A stretch of DNA of 21,146 nucleotides from CAZKCK01 sp964552325 (GCA_964552325.1 CAZKHA010000050.1:1-21146); one strand, 5' to 3'. Positions 7,944-16,371 are shown, counted from the first letter of the stretch. The notes: generated from the sequence alone by a model not told the origin. Made by a program: numbers and translations.

Positions 7944-9926
7944 ATGAGTAAATCATACCGTAATCAGTTAGTTTATACCATTAAAGACCATTGCCGAGTG
8001 TGCTACACCTGCGTGAGGGAATGCCCTGTAAAAGCCATTCAAATTATTAACGGTCAGGCACAAGTTGTTAATGTAAGATGCATAGGATGCGGTAATTGCG
8101 TACGGGTTTGCAGTCAAGGTGCCAAGATATTCCTGCAATCGAAATACGAGGTTCACGAACTGCTTGAATCAAGCCACAAGGTGGCCGCCATTGTGGCCCC
8201 AAGCTTTCCTGCCGAATTTGATGACGTACAAGATTACAAGAAAGTGGTTGGGATGATAAGGGCTTTGGGTTTTAGTTATGTGTGCGAGGTGGCTTTTGGA
8301 GCTGATTTAGTGGCTATTGAATATGCCAAACACATGAACGACCCAAAATCTCCAGGCATGATTTCGAGTGATTGCCCAGCCATTTCATTTTATGTAAAGC
8401 ATTATCACCCTGAAATTATCGACAGTTTATCGTGCATTGTTTCGCCAATGGTAGCCATGACAAGGGTGGTACATGAAAAGTATGGCAGCGATGTAAAGGT
8501 AGTGTTTATTGGCCCTTGTGTAGCCAAGAAAGCTGAATCGCGCGAAGTGGATGAAGTTTTAACTTTTAAGGAATTACGTGAGATTTTGGTAGAAAAGGGC
8601 ATCAATCCAGACAAAGTGGTGTCATCGGATTTTGACCCACCCTTTGCAGGCAAGGGCTCCATTTTTCCGGTAAGCCGTGGCTTATTGCAAACCACCAATA
8701 TACGCGAAGACCTAACCGAACGCAACATCATTATAGCCGAAGGCGCCAACAGCTTTAAAGAAGCTATTCGCGAGTTTGAGACAGGCCTTGTAAAAGACCA
8801 TCACCTCGAACTTTTATGCTGTAAAGGATGTATCATGGGTCCAGGGATGTCAAAAAACGGTCATCGCTATGCCCGTCGCACCCGTGTGGGAAATTATGTA
8901 AAGAAAAAGCTTACACATTTTGATGAAAAAGCCTGGCAAGAAGAAATCGAAAAATATTCCAGTATCGACCTTCAAACCACACACATAGCCGAGGATCGCC
9001 GCATTCCTGAACCCAGCCAAGATGATATTGAAAAAGTGCTACAGGCGATGGGCAAATACACCCAAAGCGACCATTTAAACTGCGGATCGTGCGGATACGA
9101 CACCTGCCAAGAACATGCAGTGGCCATAGCATTGGGTTTTGCTGAAATTGAGATGTGCCTCCCCTACTCCATCGAGAAGCTACACCGTAGTATCCACGAC
9201 CTTAATATCTCAAACGAAAACCTTGCCAGTGCCAAGCAAGCCCTTCAACAAACTGAAAAGCTGGCACATATGGGCCAATTGTCGGCTGGCATTGCCCATG
9301 AACTCAACAATCCATTAGGTGTTATAACCATGTACTCAAACATTTTAATGGAAGAAACATCCGAAGAAGATCCTACGCATCAAGACTTAAAACTAATAGT
9401 AGAACAGGCCAACAGATGCAAGAAAATTGTTGGCGGATTGCTCAATTTTGCTCGCAAGAACCAAGTTAACCTTACCGAGACGGATGTGGTAGAGTTTACA
9501 CACAAAAGCATCGAGTCGATTATCCATCCCGAGACGGTTAAAGTAGTTTTCAAACCCAAGGTTAAAGACCCGCATATCGAAATAGACAGGGATCAAATGA
9601 TGCAAGTGCTGACCAATCTCGAAAAGAATGCTATAGAAGCTATGCCTGCCGAGGGAGGCGAGTTGCGGATTTCGATAACCGACACGCCCGACGAGGTATC
9701 TATTCTACTTGAAGATACCGGAACGGGCATTATAAAAGAAAACATGGATAAAATCTTTACGCCATTCTTTACTACCAAGGAACTTGGTAAAGGAACAGGG
9801 CTTGGATTACCCCTAATTTATGGAATTGTTAAGATGCACAAAGGCAAGATTTCGGTTACGTCGAATGCCGACCCTGCCCAAGGCCCAACAGGTACTACCT
9901 TTATAATTACCTTACCACGCAAATAA
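7944..9926 (+). CDS. Sensory [FeFe]-hydrogenase-like protein fused to a histidine kinase
   Basis: A 660-residue soluble hybrid. The N-terminal ~405 residues parallel the minus-strand sensor: two ferredoxin motifs (C17/20/23/27 and C46/49/52/56), an H-domain, and a four-Cys Fe-S domain (C380/383/388/405). A coiled coil (~410-440) leads into a histidine kinase with H-box AGIAHELNNPLG (H452), N-box ~558-566, DTGTGI (591-596) and GTGLGL (617-622). The H-cluster motifs are divergent: L1 SSDCPA has Asp where the proton-transfer Cys would be and keeps Cys144, L2 is GPCVAKK (Cys192), and L3 is CKGCIMGPG (C293/C296). All kinase motifs look functional. H2 or redox sensing should control autophosphorylation and transfer to the receivers just downstream. 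Kinase-linked sensory hydrogenases are group C1 in the published scheme. It starts 10 bp after hydA, in the same operon. Confidence 0.9.
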   Translation: MSKSYRNQLVYTIKDHCRVCYTCVRECPVKAIQIINGQAQVVNVRCIGCGNCVRVCSQGAKIFLQSKYEVHELLESSHKVAAIVAPSFPAEFDDVQDYKKVVGMIRALGFSYVCEVAFGADLVAIEYAKHMNDPKSPGMISSDCPAISFYVKHYHPEIIDSLSCIVSPMVAMTRVVHEKYGSDVKVVFIGPCVAKKAESREVDEVLTFKELREILVEKGINPDKVVSSDFDPPFAGKGSIFPVSRGLLQTTNIREDLTERNIIIAEGANSFKEAIREFETGLVKDHHLELLCCKGCIMGPGMSKNGHRYARRTRVGNYVKKKLTHFDEKAWQEEIEKYSSIDLQTTHIAEDRRIPEPSQDDIEKVLQAMGKYTQSDHLNCGSCGYDTCQEHAVAIALGFAEIEMCLPYSIEKLHRSIHDLNISNENLASAKQALQQTEKLAHMGQLSAGIAHELNNPLGVITMYSNILMEETSEEDPTHQDLKLIVEQANRCKKIVGGLLNFARKNQVNLTETDVVEFTHKSIESIIHPETVKVVFKPKVKDPHIEIDRDQMMQVLTNLEKNAIEAMPAEGGELRISITDTPDEVSILLEDTGTGIIKENMDKIFTPFFTTKELGKGTGLGLPLIYGIVKMHKGKISVTSNADPAQGPTGTTFIITLPRK

Positions 9927-9975
9927 ATTTCAGTTTACGAACCTTAAAGTCAATTCAATATAAACAGCCCTAACA

Positions 9976-10371
9976 ATGGAAGCGCACAAAAAAACCATCT
10001 TAATTGTTGACGACGATAGCGATTACTTATTCCAGCTCAAGCTTAACGTTGAACGCATGGGATTTCTAGTAATTACTGCCGACAGCCAGCGTGAGGCCGA
10101 AAAAATTATCGACAAGACCCGCCCCGACCTTGCCATACTCGATTTGATGATGGAAAACGAAGACAGCGGATTTATCCTGAGCTACAAAATAAAACGCAAA
10201 TACCCTGATTTACCAATCATTATAGCTACAGCTGTTACGGCCGAAACCGGCATAAATTTCGAGGTACGCGAAGAACTGGATAAACGCTGGATTAAAGCCG
10301 ATACGTTTTTGGAAAAAGGCTTAAGACCCGACCAACTTCAGCGCGAAATAAACAAACTGTTAAAAATCTGA
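9976..10371 (+). CDS. Stand-alone receiver-domain response regulator
   Basis: A 131-residue CheY-like receiver with no output domain. Acidic pocket residues D12 and D13, phosphoacceptor D56 (LDLMM), Thr85 and Lys114 (FLEKG) are all present, so phosphorylation is plausible. It lies 49 bp after the hydrogenase-histidine kinase, its obvious phosphodonor, and 12 bp before the receiver-kinase hybrid. With no DNA-binding or enzymatic domain, it probably acts by protein contact or as a phosphorelay intermediate. The target is not visible from the sequence. Confidence 0.88.
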   Translation: MEAHKKTILIVDDDSDYLFQLKLNVERMGFLVITADSQREAEKIIDKTRPDLAILDLMMENEDSGFILSYKIKRKYPDLPIIIATAVTAETGINFEVREELDKRWIKADTFLEKGLRPDQLQREINKLLKI

Positions 10372-10383
10372 CAACCCTGCACA

Positions 10384-11505
10384 ATGGCACTATTAAAGAT
10401 ATTAGTAATTGACGACGAGCCCTTTATCCGTTCGGGTATTGAACGTATCCTGCGTAATTTCAGGGTTGATTATCCATTTATGGAAGAACCCTTCGAGTTT
10501 ATTATACAAGAAGCAGAGACAGGTGAAGATGGTATAGACATGATAAACAAGGATAAGCCCGACATCTTGCTTTTAGATAATAAATTACCAGGCATTCAGG
10601 GCGTTGAAGTGCTTTCGTATATCAAAGAGAAAAAAATTGACATCGTGGTGGTTATGATAACCTCGTATGCCTCGCTCGATTTGGCCGTTAAAGCAACGAG
10701 CGATGGAGCCTATGACTTTATCCCAAAACCTTTTACGCCCCAAGAGCTTAAATCGGCCATCGAAAGCATAACCAAGCATGTGTTCTTGGTAAAGATGACC
10801 AAGCAGATGAACCAAGCCGGAAAACAAATTCGGTTCCAGTTCCTCTCGGTGTTGAGCCATGAACTAAAAGCTCCGCTCAATGCTATAGAAGGTTATCTGA
10901 AAATGATGCAAGAACAACAACTTGGGACTGCAATTACCGACTACGAACAGGTAATTGACAGATCCTTAAAGAGAATCAAAGGCATGCGAGGCTTGATACT
11001 TGACCTTCTGGATATGACCCGTATAGAGTCGGGACAAAAAGAAAAAAACATAGTGGACCTAAACCTTCGCGAAATTGCGCAGATAGCTATCGATACCGCC
11101 AAACCCATTGCCATACAAAAAGATGTAAAAATAAAACTCGTAGCTCAAGAATCCATCAACTTCAAGGCAGATCAAACTGAAATGGAAATCATTTTCAACA
11201 ATTTAATATCCAATGCAGTAAAGTACAATCGCTTGGGAGGGCAAGTTGAATGTAAAATAGAACAGCTTGAACAAGCAATACACATTAATGTTACGGATAC
11301 AGGTATTGGCATGTCAGAAGAAGAAACGGCCAGGTTGTTTCATGATTTTGTACGTATCAAAAACGAAAAAACCAAAGACATAACGGGAAGTGGTCTTGGT
11401 CTTTCGATTATGAAAAAACTTGTACAAACCTATAAAGGCGATGTTACGGTTGATAGCACCCCCGATGTTGGTACAACTTTTAGTGTAACCTTGCCTTTAA
11501 ACTAA
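10384..11505 (+). CDS. Receiver-histidine kinase hybrid
   Basis: A 373-residue soluble protein. An N-terminal receiver (1-~130) has D11/D12, phosphoacceptor D65 (LLLDNKLPG), T93 and K115. A short helical linker leads to a histidine kinase with H-box VLSHELKAPLN (H159), N-box 272-282, DTGIGM (305-310) and GSGLGL (335-340). It has no transmembrane segment or sensor domain, so its kinase is probably controlled by phosphorylation of its own receiver, most simply by the upstream hydrogenase-kinase. This makes a second tier in a phosphorelay whose final output is not encoded next to it. It follows the stand-alone receiver by 12 bp and precedes rex by 16 bp. Confidence 0.88.
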   Translation: MALLKILVIDDEPFIRSGIERILRNFRVDYPFMEEPFEFIIQEAETGEDGIDMINKDKPDILLLDNKLPGIQGVEVLSYIKEKKIDIVVVMITSYASLDLAVKATSDGAYDFIPKPFTPQELKSAIESITKHVFLVKMTKQMNQAGKQIRFQFLSVLSHELKAPLNAIEGYLKMMQEQQLGTAITDYEQVIDRSLKRIKGMRGLILDLLDMTRIESGQKEKNIVDLNLREIAQIAIDTAKPIAIQKDVKIKLVAQESINFKADQTEMEIIFNNLISNAVKYNRLGGQVECKIEQLEQAIHINVTDTGIGMSEEETARLFHDFVRIKNEKTKDITGSGLGLSIMKKLVQTYKGDVTVDSTPDVGTTFSVTLPLN

Positions 11506-11521
11506 ACACAACCCTTTAACA

Positions 11522-12166
11522 ATGAATTTATCGAATAAAGCCCTGCCCGACAAGACTGTTGAACGCTTAAGCCAATACAGGCGCAACCTCTTGCTCTGCT
11601 TGGCCAAAGGCAAGCAGCATATTTTCTCGCATGAAATTGCACAGCTACTACATATTACACCCGTACAAGTAAGACGCGACATAATGTTGATTGGCTATAC
11701 TGGGACTTTGCGCAAAGGCTATGATATTAAAGAACTTATTGATTTAATTGGCAATATCCTTGATACGAACGAGGGCCAGCAGGTTGCAGTAATTGGTATC
11801 GGAAACCTCGGGCGTTCGTTGATAGGCTATTTTAATGGAAAGCGCTCAAGACTAACCATTACAGCGGCTTTTGATGTAAACCGGGATAAAATTGACAAGG
11901 TATATGCAGGCGTGCATTGCTATCACATCGACCGTTTGATGGAAATAATAACCCAGAACAAGATTACCATTGCCATTATTACCGTACCTGCCGAGCAAGC
12001 CGGTGATGTAGCCGAACGCTTGGTTATGGCTGGAATAAAGGGAATCCTCAATTTTACGCCCAAGCCCTTAAATGTTTCGCCCCATGTTTATTTAGAAGAA
12101 TTTGACATGGTAACTTCCATCGAAAAAGTGGCTTATTTTGTGAAAAAGAGCCAACTGCCCAAATAA
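11522..12166 (+). CDS. rex: Redox-sensing transcriptional repressor Rex
   Basis: A 214-residue protein of normal Rex length. The N-terminal winged helix (~10-75) includes VQVRRDIMLIGYTGT, the family's recognition region. A Rossmann fold follows with AVIGIGNLGRSL (89-100, GxGxxG) to bind NADH/NAD+, then a C-terminal dimerisation helix. Rex represses fermentation and hydrogenase genes when NADH/NAD+ is low and is released when NADH rises. It sits in the operon between the signalling proteins and hydG, and two Rex-type palindromes lie upstream of hydC, so it probably regulates its own operon and hydCBA. The family call is strong; the targets are inferred. Confidence 0.93.
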   Translation: MNLSNKALPDKTVERLSQYRRNLLLCLAKGKQHIFSHEIAQLLHITPVQVRRDIMLIGYTGTLRKGYDIKELIDLIGNILDTNEGQQVAVIGIGNLGRSLIGYFNGKRSRLTITAAFDVNRDKIDKVYAGVHCYHIDRLMEIITQNKITIAIITVPAEQAGDVAERLVMAGIKGILNFTPKPLNVSPHVYLEEFDMVTSIEKVAYFVKKSQLPK

Positions 12167-12203
12167 TTCTTCAAATCAAGCACCACAATACCTAAATAAG
12201 GCT

Positions 12204-12211
12204 TAATTTTG
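12204..12211 (+). promoter_or_regulatory. Candidate -7 promoter element upstream of hydG
   Basis: TAATTTTG is an exact match to the Bacteroidota -7 consensus TAnnTTTG, in the 75-bp gap between rex and hydG. Transcription would start about 24 nt before the hydG ATG. No clear TTTG -33 element is present about 19 nt upstream, so it may be a weak internal promoter or chance. Confidence 0.35.
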
Positions 12212-12241
12212 TAGGGATTTTCCTCCCCAAAGGATACTTTT

Positions 12242-13669
12242 ATGAAATTCTACCCCGAAAAATGCCGGATACCCGATGAAAGGATGAAACCTTTTATTGA
12301 TTCGCAGGAACTTATAGATTTCTTAAATAGCACTAAACCTGATAAAGCACGTATCAGGGACGTTATTGCCAAATCGTTGGATAAGCATCGTTTATCGCTC
12401 GAAGAAACCGCTCTGCTCATCAATGCCAATGACCCTGAACTAGTTGAAGAAATAAAGGAAGGCGCTCGTGAACTCAAAAAAAGGATTTACGGCAACCGTA
12501 TAGTGCTGTTTGCTCCATTGTACATTGGCAACCGTTGCACCAACAATTGCTTGTATTGCGGTTTTAGGGCCAGCAACAAAGACGCAGTTCGCAAAACCTT
12601 GGCTGATGAAGAGATTATCAAAGAGATTGAAGCCTTGGAAGACAATGGCCAGAAACGCCTGATTTTGGTGTATGGCGAGCACCCTTCGTATAACCCGGCT
12701 TACATTGCCCATACAGTTAAACTAGCTTATGGTGTTAAAAAAAATCATGGCGAAATACGCAGGGTAAACATTAATGCCGCCCCACTTGATATAGAAGGTT
12801 TTAGAGTAGTAAAAGATGCTGGCATAGGCACTTACCAGATTTTTCAAGAAACGTATCACCCCGAAGTTTATAAACTTTACCATTTAGGAGGCAAAAAGGC
12901 GGACTTTAATTACCGGCTAACGGCACTTGATCGTGCGCAGGAAGCTGGATTAGATGATGTGGGCATTGGTGCATTGTTTGGCTTATACGATTGGCGCTAC
13001 GAGGTGATGGGCTTAATTCGCCACACAAACCATTTAGAAGCTTGTTATAATGTTGGTCCACATACCATTAGCTTCCCTAGGATACAAAGTGCTGCCATGC
13101 TTGATATCGAAGGCAAATACCTTGTTTCGGATGCCGATTTTGCAAAATTGGTAGCCATTTTACGCTTGGCAGTGCCTTACACCGGAATGATTTTAACTGC
13201 TCGCGAAAATGCCGCGTTACGGCACGAGGTGATACAGTTTGGCGTTTCGCAGATTGATGGCGGCACCAAATTGGAGCTTGGCTCGTATTCTGCTTCAAAA
13301 AACGCTGAGCAAGATCTTAACAAAGAACAGTTTAAGATTAACGACGACCGTTCGCTCAACGAAATTATCGAAGAGCTGCTAGCAAATGATTTTCTCCCCT
13401 CCTTTTGCACAGCCTGCTATAGGTTAGGACGCACAGGTGAGCACTTTATGGAATTTTCAGTGCCTGGTTTTATCAAACGGTTTTGTTCTTCGAATGCAAT
13501 TCTTACCTTAGCCGAATATTTGGTTGACTATGCCCCCGAGCAAACTGCCGTAAAAGGATGGAAGGTGATTGAAGATAACCTAAAACAATTAGAAGGTTAT
13601 CAAGACACGGATGAAATAAGGCGCAGAATAGAGCTTATTAAGCAAGGTCAACGCGATTTGTATTTTTAA
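12242..13669 (+). CDS. hydG: [FeFe]-hydrogenase H-cluster radical SAM maturase HydG
   Basis: A 475-residue radical SAM enzyme that cleaves tyrosine to p-cresol, CO and cyanide, building the Fe(CO)2(CN) synthon for the H-cluster. The radical SAM motif CTNNCLYC (C99, C103, C106; Cx3Cx2C) is in a ThiH-like barrel. The C-terminal auxiliary cluster motif C389-x2-C392-x22-C415 matches HydG and separates it from ThiH and HydE. Length is normal. It supplies the active-site ligands for HydA, and perhaps for the two sensory paralogues. It follows rex by 75 bp and precedes the TM1266-family gene by 11 bp. The partner maturases HydE and HydF are not in this window and must lie elsewhere if the enzyme is active. 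Confidence 0.95.
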   Translation: MKFYPEKCRIPDERMKPFIDSQELIDFLNSTKPDKARIRDVIAKSLDKHRLSLEETALLINANDPELVEEIKEGARELKKRIYGNRIVLFAPLYIGNRCTNNCLYCGFRASNKDAVRKTLADEEIIKEIEALEDNGQKRLILVYGEHPSYNPAYIAHTVKLAYGVKKNHGEIRRVNINAAPLDIEGFRVVKDAGIGTYQIFQETYHPEVYKLYHLGGKKADFNYRLTALDRAQEAGLDDVGIGALFGLYDWRYEVMGLIRHTNHLEACYNVGPHTISFPRIQSAAMLDIEGKYLVSDADFAKLVAILRLAVPYTGMILTARENAALRHEVIQFGVSQIDGGTKLELGSYSASKNAEQDLNKEQFKINDDRSLNEIIEELLANDFLPSFCTACYRLGRTGEHFMEFSVPGFIKRFCSSNAILTLAEYLVDYAPEQTAVKGWKVIEDNLKQLEGYQDTDEIRRRIELIKQGQRDLYF

Positions 13670-13680
13670 ACCCAAACCCC

Positions 13681-13938
13681 ATGAAGGAAATTAGAATTTT
13701 GGGACTTTTAATCACTGACCGCATCAAAGAGGCCGGACAAACCCAACAAGTGCTTACTACCTATGCACATGTTATTAAATCAAGGCTTGGTTTCCATGAG
13801 GTTACCGAAGCCGTATGTTCGCGTGTGGGCGTAATTGTGCTGCAACTAGCTGGCAACACAAAAGAGCAAGACAAGCTGGAATCGGCCTTAAATGCTATTC
13901 GAGGGCTTGAAGTACAGCGTATGAAATTCGACATTTGA
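13681..13938 (+). CDS. TM1266-family putative iron-only hydrogenase system regulator
   Basis: An 85-residue protein resembling the TM1266 family, small ACT/NikR-C-like proteins found beside [FeFe]-hydrogenase maturation genes. Features seen: the N-terminal strand IRILGLLITDR, a central helix with KSRLGFHEVTEAVCSRVGVI, and a C-terminal LEVQRMKF strand. It has no DNA-binding domain, so the database description as a regulator is tentative; a ligand-binding or assembly role is equally possible. It ends the hydrogenase operon, 11 bp after hydG, and a hairpin follows it. Confidence 0.82.
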   Translation: MKEIRILGLLITDRIKEAGQTQQVLTTYAHVIKSRLGFHEVTEAVCSRVGVIVLQLAGNTKEQDKLESALNAIRGLEVQRMKFDI

Positions 13939-13951
13939 AACATTACATAAT

Positions 13952-13997
13952 CCATCCAGGATCGAAAAATTCAATTATTAAATTCAGGATGGCTTTT
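13952..13997 (+). terminator. Candidate terminator after the hydrogenase operon
   Basis: CCATCC (13952-13957) pairs with GGATGG (13987-13992). Inside an A-A mismatch, four more pairs extend the stem (GGAT with ATTC, including one G-U). The loop is about 19 nt and a short T run (13994-13997) follows. It separates the hydrogenase cluster from the acyl-CoA synthetase gene. The long loop and short T tract keep confidence moderate. Confidence 0.45.
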
Positions 13998-14027
13998 ATA
14001 TCCAAATTAACCAAAACTTGAATTGAA

Positions 14028-15824
14028 ATGGAAGTAAAACGGATATTTGATCTTTTCGAATTATTTGAAGAGCAAAAAGATACCCTTGGTAAGTTTACAA
14101 TCGGCGGAAAAGAAAATGGCACATGGGTAACATATGCTTTGCCCGAGTATAAGTTAAATAGCACCAACATTAGCTATGGGCTTTTGGCTTCGGGCTTGCA
14201 AAAAGGTGATAAAGTTGCCACCATAACCAACAACCGTCCCGAATGGAACTTTATTGAGATGGGTGCAGCCATGTGCGGCTGTATTCACGTACCTATCCAC
14301 CCTACCCTATCAGATGAGGAATTGATTTATATCCTCAACCATTCTGAATCAAAAATAGTTTTGGTTTCGGAAAAACAACTTTTTACAAAGCTAGAGTCGT
14401 TTGCTGACCGGTTAACCTACAAACCCACGCTCTATACCTTTAATGATGTAGAAGGAGCAACCCATTGGAAAGCCTTGATGCAAAAAGGTGCCGATAATTC
14501 AGATGGTCTCAAAAGCCAATTAACGCAATTAAAGCAAAGCGCTCTTGAAACGGATGTGTTTACAATCGTTTATACATCGGGTACCACAGGCGCATCAAAA
14601 GGCGTGATGCTTACGCACAAAAACATTGTACACAATGCGTACGAATCGTCAAAAATCCTGCACTTAAACTATAACCACAAGGCATTAAGCTTTTTGCCAC
14701 TCTCCCACATTTTCGAGCATATGGTAAACTATATGTGGCATTTTAGTGGTGTAAGCATTTATTATGCCGAGAATTTGGGCACCATTGTAAAAGATATAAA
14801 CGATTTGCAAGTTGATGGATTTATAACAGTGCCAAGGCTGCTCGAGTCGATTTATGATAAGATAGTTGCCAAGTCGAAGACCTTGAGCCCGATAAAACAA
14901 GCCATTTTTAAACGAGCCATTCAAGTAGCCAAACACTATAAGCCATTCAGCAACAACCCGCTGTACAATCTACAGCTCAAGTTGTATCGTAAGCTGGTAT
15001 TTAGCAAATGGCTTAAGGTGCTTAGCCCCAACATAAAGTTTATTGGTTGTGGCGGTGCGGCCTTGCAACCCGGATTGGCACGTATTTTTTGGGCTGCGGG
15101 ATTGCCCGTTTTTGAAGGCTATGGCTTATCGGAAACCTCGCCTATTATTTCGGTTAACTACTTTAAACCAGATGCTGTAATGCTGGGCACTGTAGGCCCC
15201 ATTTTGCGTGGTGTTGATGTAAAAATTGCCAATGATGGTGAAATCCTGACAAAAGGCCCATGCCTGATGAAAGGATATTATAAGGATGAAGCCTTAACAC
15301 AAGAAGCTATTGATGCGGATGGATGGTTCCATACAGGAGATATTGGCGAATTGGTAAATGAGAGGTTCTTAAAGATAACCGACCGTAAAAAAGAAATCTT
15401 CAAGATGTCGAATGGCAAATATATTGCTCCACAACAAATTGAAAACCAATTAAAAGAAAGCTTCTACATACAAAACTCCATGATTTTTGGCGAAAACCAA
15501 AAATATGCAGGAGCCATCATTTTGCCCAATTTTGCCAATATGGCCGAGTGGTGTAAGAAGCATAAACTCAATTTTAAGACCCATCACGAAATGATAAACT
15601 TACCCCAGGTTGTTAAGCATTTCGAAAACGAAGTAAAGCATATAAACAAGCGGTTTAACACCGTTGAGCAGATCAAGAAATTTATCTTGATAGCCGATGA
15701 ATGGAGCCCGCATACCGGCGAATTATCGCCCTCGTTAAAGCTGAAGCGCAAGCATATCTGCGAGAAATACCGGCACATGGTTGAAGCACTTTACAAGCCC
15801 AAACCAGGAGCCTCTAACGAGTAG
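14028..15824 (+). CDS. Long-chain fatty acid--CoA ligase (AMP-forming)
   Basis: A 598-residue ANL-superfamily acyl-CoA synthetase that activates a fatty acid with ATP and CoA through an acyl-adenylate. Motifs in order: the P-loop-like TSGTTGASKGVML (183-195), SFLPLSHIFE (221-230), EGYGLSETSP (363-372), GWFHTGDIGE (432-441), and the hinge and C-terminal region DRKKEIFKMSNGKYIAP (452-468). The KEIFKMSNGKYIAP form is typical of bacterial and eukaryotic long-chain synthetases. Its length is normal and no signal peptide is visible, so it should be cytoplasmic or peripherally membrane-bound. The gene stands alone between two candidate terminators and has no obvious link to the hydrogenase locus. 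Chain-length preference cannot be read from the sequence. Confidence 0.93.
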   Translation: MEVKRIFDLFELFEEQKDTLGKFTIGGKENGTWVTYALPEYKLNSTNISYGLLASGLQKGDKVATITNNRPEWNFIEMGAAMCGCIHVPIHPTLSDEELIYILNHSESKIVLVSEKQLFTKLESFADRLTYKPTLYTFNDVEGATHWKALMQKGADNSDGLKSQLTQLKQSALETDVFTIVYTSGTTGASKGVMLTHKNIVHNAYESSKILHLNYNHKALSFLPLSHIFEHMVNYMWHFSGVSIYYAENLGTIVKDINDLQVDGFITVPRLLESIYDKIVAKSKTLSPIKQAIFKRAIQVAKHYKPFSNNPLYNLQLKLYRKLVFSKWLKVLSPNIKFIGCGGAALQPGLARIFWAAGLPVFEGYGLSETSPIISVNYFKPDAVMLGTVGPILRGVDVKIANDGEILTKGPCLMKGYYKDEALTQEAIDADGWFHTGDIGELVNERFLKITDRKKEIFKMSNGKYIAPQQIENQLKESFYIQNSMIFGENQKYAGAIILPNFANMAEWCKKHKLNFKTHHEMINLPQVVKHFENEVKHINKRFNTVEQIKKFILIADEWSPHTGELSPSLKLKRKHICEKYRHMVEALYKPKPGASNE

Positions 15825-15839
15825 TTAAGATGCCTAAAT

Positions 15840-15866
15840 GCCATGATTCATTTTGTGGACCATGGC
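15840..15866 (+). terminator. Candidate terminator after the acyl-CoA synthetase gene
   Basis: GCCATG (15840-15845) pairs perfectly with CATGGC (15861-15866) around a 15-nt loop, and TTTG follows. It begins 15 bp after the stop codon. The U tract is short, and a longer T run lies about 10 nt further on. Confidence 0.4.
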
Positions 15867-15991
15867 TTTGCCTACCTTTTTTGTTGCAACCTGGCATCGT
15901 TTCCCAAAAAATTGCATCCGTTAAGCAATGCCCAAACCAGGGGCCTAAATGGTTATTTGGATAGGCAAGCACAATACCTACTTAAGCAGTC

Positions 15992-16096
15992 GGAATCCCA
16001 TCTATAATACCAGGAATGCCTGCTGTAACAACAGGAATGTTATCTGTAAAAAGCAGAATGCAAGCTGCAACAATTGGAATACGACTTTGAGGTAAG
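15992..16096. repeat. Degenerate tandem repeat, about 21-bp unit, five copies
   Basis: Units begin with GGAAT or GAAT at 15992, 16013, 16034, 16056 and 16076, giving periods of 21, 21, 22 and 20 bp. The first four share a pattern close to GGAATGnnATCTGTAACAACA. The fifth has drifted, and the pattern fades in the following 20-40 bp. It does not sit in an open reading frame. This could be an old minisatellite or a protein-binding array. Confidence 0.6.
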
Positions 16097-16371
16097 GGAA
16101 AACCTACAGAGGTATTGAGGATATCTATACAAGAGAAAATAGTACCTGCTCAAGTAATTCCGTATACCAAAGGCTCATTCTGTATGATAAATGGGGAGCT
16201 AACTTACTAAAAAACAAGCATTCTGATAGCCATTTTAGTACTGAAAACGCATATTGAAGTATTAAATGCCAGCTTTTTGCATGAAGGCACAAATGTTTGG
16301 ATGTATTCACTGGCCATACAAAAAAGAAAGCAAACATTAGGCTGGCAACAGGTCACAAAAACCCTAAATAG

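Noticed and set aside
16023..16045. TAACA-N7-TGTTA inverted repeat resembling a Rex site
   Set aside because: The arms point the wrong way for a Rex operator and the spacing differs. It arises from neighbouring units of the 21-bp repeat.
15992..16096. Possible CRISPR array
   Set aside because: Units are only about 21 bp, abut without spacers, and have diverged; no cas genes are nearby.
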